Of a stretch of DNA of 64,000 nucleotides, positions 60,403-64,000 are shown piece by piece. The notes under the pieces are model-generated. The model was not told the DNA's origin, did no database searches, and worked only from the letters and a program-made list of their open reading frames with translations. A program made the translations under genes and the position numbers. How positions within the stretch are numbered: the first letter of the stretch is position 1; the number at the start of each line of letters is the position of its first letter. This DNA is from JBLXBZ01 sp048265185. Lineage in GTDB: Bacteria > Pseudomonadota > Alphaproteobacteria > Rhizobiales > Stappiaceae. Where the stretch lies: the NCBI GenBank assembly GCA_048265185.1, contig JBLXBZ010000002.1:620001-684000 (forward strand), written 5' to 3'.

Positions 60403-62304
60403 ATGAGCCACGGAATGATAAAAACTGGATTACTAACTTTCGCGGCTCTGATGTGCGCGAGTATAGCCGCCTCTGCCGTCGATCTGAAGGAGACGCCTTC
60501 GCTTGAGGTTCGCGTGAAAGCCGGCGATTTGCCGCCGGTCTTTGAAAGAGTTCCCATGGAGCCGCTGATTGTTGATATGAGCGCGAAAAAGCGGGAAACC
60601 GGAAAATCCGGCGGCGTTATCAACACATTGATCGGGCGTTCCAAAGACGTTCGCCTTATTAATGTCTGGGGCTATGCGAGACTCGTAGGCTATGATGAAA
60701 AGTTGAATCTGGTTCCCGACATACTCGAAAGCGTTGATGCGGAGGGCGACAAGGTTTTCACCTTGAACCTGCGTGCGGGACATAAATGGTCCGATGGCCA
60801 TCCATTCACCACTGAAGATATTCGTTTTTGGTATGAGGACGTGGCGAACAACGCCACATTGCAGCCATCTGGATTGCCGCCCTTCATGATCGCGGGGGGC
60901 GAGCCGGCTGAGATGGAGGTCGTCGACGACGTCACCGTTCGGTTCAAATGGAACAGCCCGAATCCGCTTTTCTTGCCGGAGTTAGCGAAGGCGCGGCCGC
61001 CATTCATCTATCGGCCTGCTCATTATCTCAAGCAATTCCATGAAAAATACGCCGATGCGGACACGCTTGCGAAACTGGCCGCCGCTAAGAAGGTGAAAAG
61101 TTGGTCCACGCTTTTTAATAAAATGGACGACATGTACAACGCCCGCAACGTTGACATTCCCAGCCTTCAGCCTTGGGTGCGGCTGGTGGACGACGGGGAG
61201 AGGCGGTTCGTTCTGGAGCGCAATCCTTATTATCACCGGGTGGACAACGCAGGGCAGCAGTTGCCTTATGTGGATCAGGTCATCATGACGGTGGCTGATG
61301 GAAAGATCATTCCGGCCAAGGCTCAGGCGGGCGAAGTGAATCTACAGGCGAGAAACTTGAGCTTCGCCGATATCACGATCCTGAAGCAGGGGGAGGCGAC
61401 AAACGCCTTCAAAACCCTTTTATGGCCGATCAGCAAAGGCTCGGAAATTTCTCTTTTGCCAAATTTGACGACCAAGGATCCGGTTTGGCGCAAGCTTTTG
61501 CAAGACACGCGGTTTCGCCACGCCCTGTCTTTGGGTATCGATCGCGAGTTGATCAACCGCGTGCTTTATTTCGGCTTTGGCCAACCAGGCAACGACACGG
61601 TGTTGCCCATCAGTCCGCTCTATAAGCCGGAGTACGCAAAAAAATGGGCGGAGTTTGATATTGAAAAAGCAAACGCGCTTCTGGATGAAATTGGTTTGAC
61701 CGAGCGGCGCAGCGACGGGGTTCGGTTGCTACCCGACGGGCGGCCGCTGCAAATTATCGTTGAGACTTCTGGCGAGCGTTCCGAAGAATTGGATGCGCTG
61801 GAGTTGGTGACGGAGACGTGGCGGGAGATCGGCGTCAAACTGTTCGCTAAGCCCAGCCAGCGCGATGCGATCCGCGAGCGGGCGATCAGCGGCGATCTGG
61901 TGATGTCCGTTTGGTTCGGCTTTGAAAACGGCATTCCCACCTCGGAAATGCCTCCGGTGGATTTCGCCCCCACGCGCGGGGACTTTTTGTCCTGGTCAAA
62001 ATGGGGTGATTACTATGAAACCGAAGGCAAAAGCGGGGAAAAACCTGACTGGAAACCGGCGGTGCAGCTTCTTGAGCTCTATAAAAGCTGGTTGTCATCG
62101 TCTTCTAAAGAAGAGCGGACAAAAATTTGGGGAGAGATGCTTCAAATACATGCCGATGAGACCATTCACATCGGATTGGTGAACCAGATCCGCCAGCCGA
62201 TTGTGGTCAAGGGCCTCGGAAATGTGCCGATCGAGGGCATTTACGGTTGGGATCCGGGCGCTCAATTCGGTATTCATCGTATGGATGAATTCTTTTTCAA
62301 GTGA
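60403..62304 (+). CDS. ABC transporter substrate-binding protein, family 5
   Basis: Periplasmic solute-binding protein of 633 residues with a signal peptide (about 1-27, cleavage after ASA). SBP_bac_5 features include YDEKLNLVPDILESV near 98, FTLNLRAGHKWSDGHPFTTEDI near 125 and FRHALSLGIDRELINRVLYF near 375. It is longer than typical DppA/OppA and of the YejA-like size class seen in Hyphomicrobiales. ATG 60403 follows GGGGGCG. Delivers ligand to the two downstream permeases. Confidence 0.9.
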   Translation: MSHGMIKTGLLTFAALMCASIAASAVDLKETPSLEVRVKAGDLPPVFERVPMEPLIVDMSAKKRETGKSGGVINTLIGRSKDVRLINVWGYARLVGYDEKLNLVPDILESVDAEGDKVFTLNLRAGHKWSDGHPFTTEDIRFWYEDVANNATLQPSGLPPFMIAGGEPAEMEVVDDVTVRFKWNSPNPLFLPELAKARPPFIYRPAHYLKQFHEKYADADTLAKLAAAKKVKSWSTLFNKMDDMYNARNVDIPSLQPWVRLVDDGERRFVLERNPYYHRVDNAGQQLPYVDQVIMTVADGKIIPAKAQAGEVNLQARNLSFADITILKQGEATNAFKTLLWPISKGSEISLLPNLTTKDPVWRKLLQDTRFRHALSLGIDRELINRVLYFGFGQPGNDTVLPISPLYKPEYAKKWAEFDIEKANALLDEIGLTERRSDGVRLLPDGRPLQIIVETSGERSEELDALELVTETWREIGVKLFAKPSQRDAIRERAISGDLVMSVWFGFENGIPTSEMPPVDFAPTRGDFLSWSKWGDYYETEGKSGEKPDWKPAVQLLELYKSWLSSSSKEERTKIWGEMLQIHADETIHIGLVNQIRQPIVVKGLGNVPIEGIYGWDPGAQFGIHRMDEFFFK

Positions 62305-62381
62305 GTGCGGCGTGGATGTTTTCCATTTGTGACGTCAGAGCGAAATCTTGTGTCGAAATTGTAATTTGAAGGACGTAGGTG

Positions 62382-63407
62382 ATGCTTTACTACATTGTGC
62401 GGCGGGTTTTGGCGATGATCCCGACGTTCTTTGTGATCAGTCTGCTGACGTTCTTCATCATTGAACTTCCATCAGGCGATTATATCTCGAACCAGATTGC
62501 GATGCTCAAGTCGTCAGGGGAAAGCTCCTCCATCGCCAAGCTGGAATATATGCGCACGGAGTTCGCTCTTGATCGGCCGTTCTTTGAACGTTACCTGATC
62601 TGGATGGGGCTATGGCCGGGAGTGCATGGCTTCGACGGGCTTTTGCAAGGAAACTGGGGCTGGTCGTTTGAATTTGAACGCCCTGTGGCTGAAGTGGTCG
62701 GTCCAACGCTTCCCATGACCATCTTGCTGAATATGGCCACGATCCTGTTCGTTTACGTAGTGTCTTTCCCCATCGGAATTTATTCCGCGACGAGGCAATA
62801 CTCTTGGGGCGACTATGGGTTCACCTTCCTTGGTTATCTTGGATTGGCGGTTCCCAATTTTCTGCTCGGACTGCTCATGCTGTATTTTTCCAACAAATGG
62901 TTTGGTCTGTCCATCGGCGGACTTATGGACCCACAATACATCGGGCAGCCGTGGAGCGTGGACAAGGCTTTGTCGGTTCTGGCGCATTTGATCGTTCCCA
63001 CGGTGGTTATCGGCACGTCCGGGACGGCGGCGATGATCCGTCGGTTGCGCGCCAATATGCTGGATGAGCTGCATAAGCAATATGTGACCACGGCGCGGGC
63101 CAAGGGGTTGAGCGAGCGGCGCTTGCTCATGAAGTACCCTTTGCGTATGGCTCTTAATCCATTCATCGCCGATATCGGGAACCTTATCCCTTCTCTTGTC
63201 TCCGGGTCGGTGATCGTATCGGTGGTTTTGAACCTGCCCACGGTGGGGCCGGTTCTTTTGGGTGCGTTGCAGTCGCAAGATCAGTTCCTGTCCGGCTTTA
63301 TCTTATTGTTCGTCGCTATTCTCACCCTGTTGGGGATGTTGGTTTCCGACCTGCTGCTTGCGGTGCTTGATCCCAGAATTCGGCTTGGCGGGAGATCTTC
63401 CGTATGA
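62382..63407 (+). CDS. ABC transporter permease (DppB/OppB type)
   Basis: First membrane subunit of the importer, 341 residues, six membrane segments. The N-terminal RRVLAMIPTFFVISLLTFFI is typical of DppB. The cytoplasmic EAA loop with ARAKGLSERRLLMKYPLRMALNP lies near 240. An unusual insertion of about 45 residues between the first two segments (about 35-100) distinguishes this group from DppB. ATG 62382 (after AAGGA) is preferred to GTG 62379. Overlaps the next gene by four bases (ATGA). Confidence 0.9.
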   Translation: MLYYIVRRVLAMIPTFFVISLLTFFIIELPSGDYISNQIAMLKSSGESSSIAKLEYMRTEFALDRPFFERYLIWMGLWPGVHGFDGLLQGNWGWSFEFERPVAEVVGPTLPMTILLNMATILFVYVVSFPIGIYSATRQYSWGDYGFTFLGYLGLAVPNFLLGLLMLYFSNKWFGLSIGGLMDPQYIGQPWSVDKALSVLAHLIVPTVVIGTSGTAAMIRRLRANMLDELHKQYVTTARAKGLSERRLLMKYPLRMALNPFIADIGNLIPSLVSGSVIVSVVLNLPTVGPVLLGALQSQDQFLSGFILLFVAILTLLGMLVSDLLLAVLDPRIRLGGRSSV

Positions 63408-64000
63408 CTGGCTCAAATAAAGACGGCGGCGCGCCGATTGCTTCGAAAAACGATGAGCAGGAGCATTTCGTCGATTCCCAGCCGTTTAATCCCTTTTCGA
63501 CCGAGGAATTGACGCCGGAGCAGGAGCGATACTACCAAGCGTCCCAATGGCGCATCATGTGGTGGAAGTTCAAACGGCACAAAGTGGCTGTTTGGTCCGG
63601 CGTCATCTTGCTGTTGTTTTACATGTGCGTGCCTTTCGCCGAACAAATCGCGCCTTATCGGGCGAATGAGCGTTCAAATTTACATTTGTACTCGCCGCCG
63701 CAGCCTGTACGAATATTTCATGACGGCGAGCTGGTGCGTCCTTTCGTTTATGGCATGTCCTCGAAAATCGACATGCAAACGGTCAGCTGGGTGTTCACCG
63801 AAGACCGAAGCAAGGTGTATCCCATCCGGTTTTTCTGTAGCGGATCAGAGTATAATTTCTGGGGACTGTTCAAAAGCAGGTTTCATTTGATCTGTCCGTC
63901 GGAAGGAGGAACTTTGTTCCTGCTTGGCACGGACCGACTGGGGCGAGATTTGTTTTCCGGCTTGGTTTATGGCGCGCGCCTGTCGTTGACCGTGGGCTTG
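63404..64000 (+). CDS. ABC transporter permease (DppC/OppC type), partial
   Basis: Second membrane subunit, cut by the window end after 199 codons. The N-terminal 55 residues are acidic and cytoplasmic (FNPFSTEELTPEQERYYQASQ), then WWKFKRHKVAVWSGVILLLF as first membrane segment. A periplasmic insertion of about 90 residues with two cysteines follows, then the conserved HLLGTDxLGRD-type motif FLLGTDRLGRDLFSGLVYGAR. The start overlaps the preceding stop. Confidence 0.88.
   Translation, partial: MTGSNKDGGAPIASKNDEQEHFVDSQPFNPFSTEELTPEQERYYQASQWRIMWWKFKRHKVAVWSGVILLLFYMCVPFAEQIAPYRANERSNLHLYSPPQPVRIFHDGELVRPFVYGMSSKIDMQTVSWVFTEDRSKVYPIRFFCSGSEYNFWGLFKSRFHLICPSEGGTLFLLGTDRLGRDLFSGLVYGARLSLTVGL

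Overview
The window is chromosomal DNA of an alphaproteobacterium, most likely of the order Hyphomicrobiales (Rhizobiales). The evidence is gene content and order: MucR/Ros regulator, PhaA-G/Mrp antiporter, a DivJ-type kinase followed by peptidoglycan-binding, DUF1491 and DUF2336 genes, feuNPQ next to cycHJKL (ccmIEFH), degP, a two-component pair, glnE, pleC and pepN, and a gene-transfer-agent (GTA) cluster of the RcGTA type. The genus is not decidable by eye. I see no rRNA, tRNA, insertion sequence, integrase or CRISPR array.

Layout. 236-6199: seven-gene Mrp/Pha Na+(K+)/H+ antiporter operon with coupled starts, followed by an AT-rich hairpin terminator. 6200-7305: AT-rich leader and mucR. 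7870-9113: DnaA-domain-IV-like HTH gene plus DUF6456 gene. 9132-10181 (minus): sufE and a DUF5330 gene. 10580-15130: divJ neighbourhood. 15368-16569: two genes of unknown function. 16643-20147 (minus): PBP1A followed by DUF1214 and DUF1254 genes. 20287-20802: YcgN family. 20886-21458: promoter, 8-bp tandem repeat interrupted by a 100-N scaffold gap, and terminator. 21559-31131: decayed GTA cluster with lysis genes. 31221-33639: feuN-like, feuP-like, feuQ-like. 33787-35847: lipoprotein and an unknown protein. 35955-43335: cytochrome c maturation genes, hydrolase-OsmC fusion and DegP. 43553-48735: two-component pair and glnE. 48788-55231 (minus): pleC, pepN, methyltransferase. 55548-58103: class III cyclase and a cupin-like gene. 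58436-64000: oligopeptide-type ABC importer, whose last gene runs off the window.

The most unusual region is the GTA cluster. It keeps TerS, TerL, the NlpC/P60 tail peptidase, the 1315-residue TIM-barrel tail-tip protein, a DUF2793 protein, a lysozyme and two holin-like proteins as open frames. Everything from the middle of the portal gene to the last part of the hub gene (protease, capsid, head-tail joining, tail tube, tape measure, distal tail) is missing. The break is an in-frame join that leaves a 308-residue portal-hub chimera. This locus alone cannot encode a particle. If the join is real and not an assembly collapse, it records one large deletion in an otherwise little-damaged cluster.

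Other threads. Both sensor kinases of the DivK cell-cycle switch (DivJ and PleC) lie in this window. The FeuNPQ-like module sits beside the cytochrome c maturation genes, as reported for Rhizobium. A perfect 7-bp inverted repeat overlaps a TATAAT box before the ABC operon and looks like an operator. Starts were chosen by ribosome binding site and family fit; composition statements are by eye, not computed.
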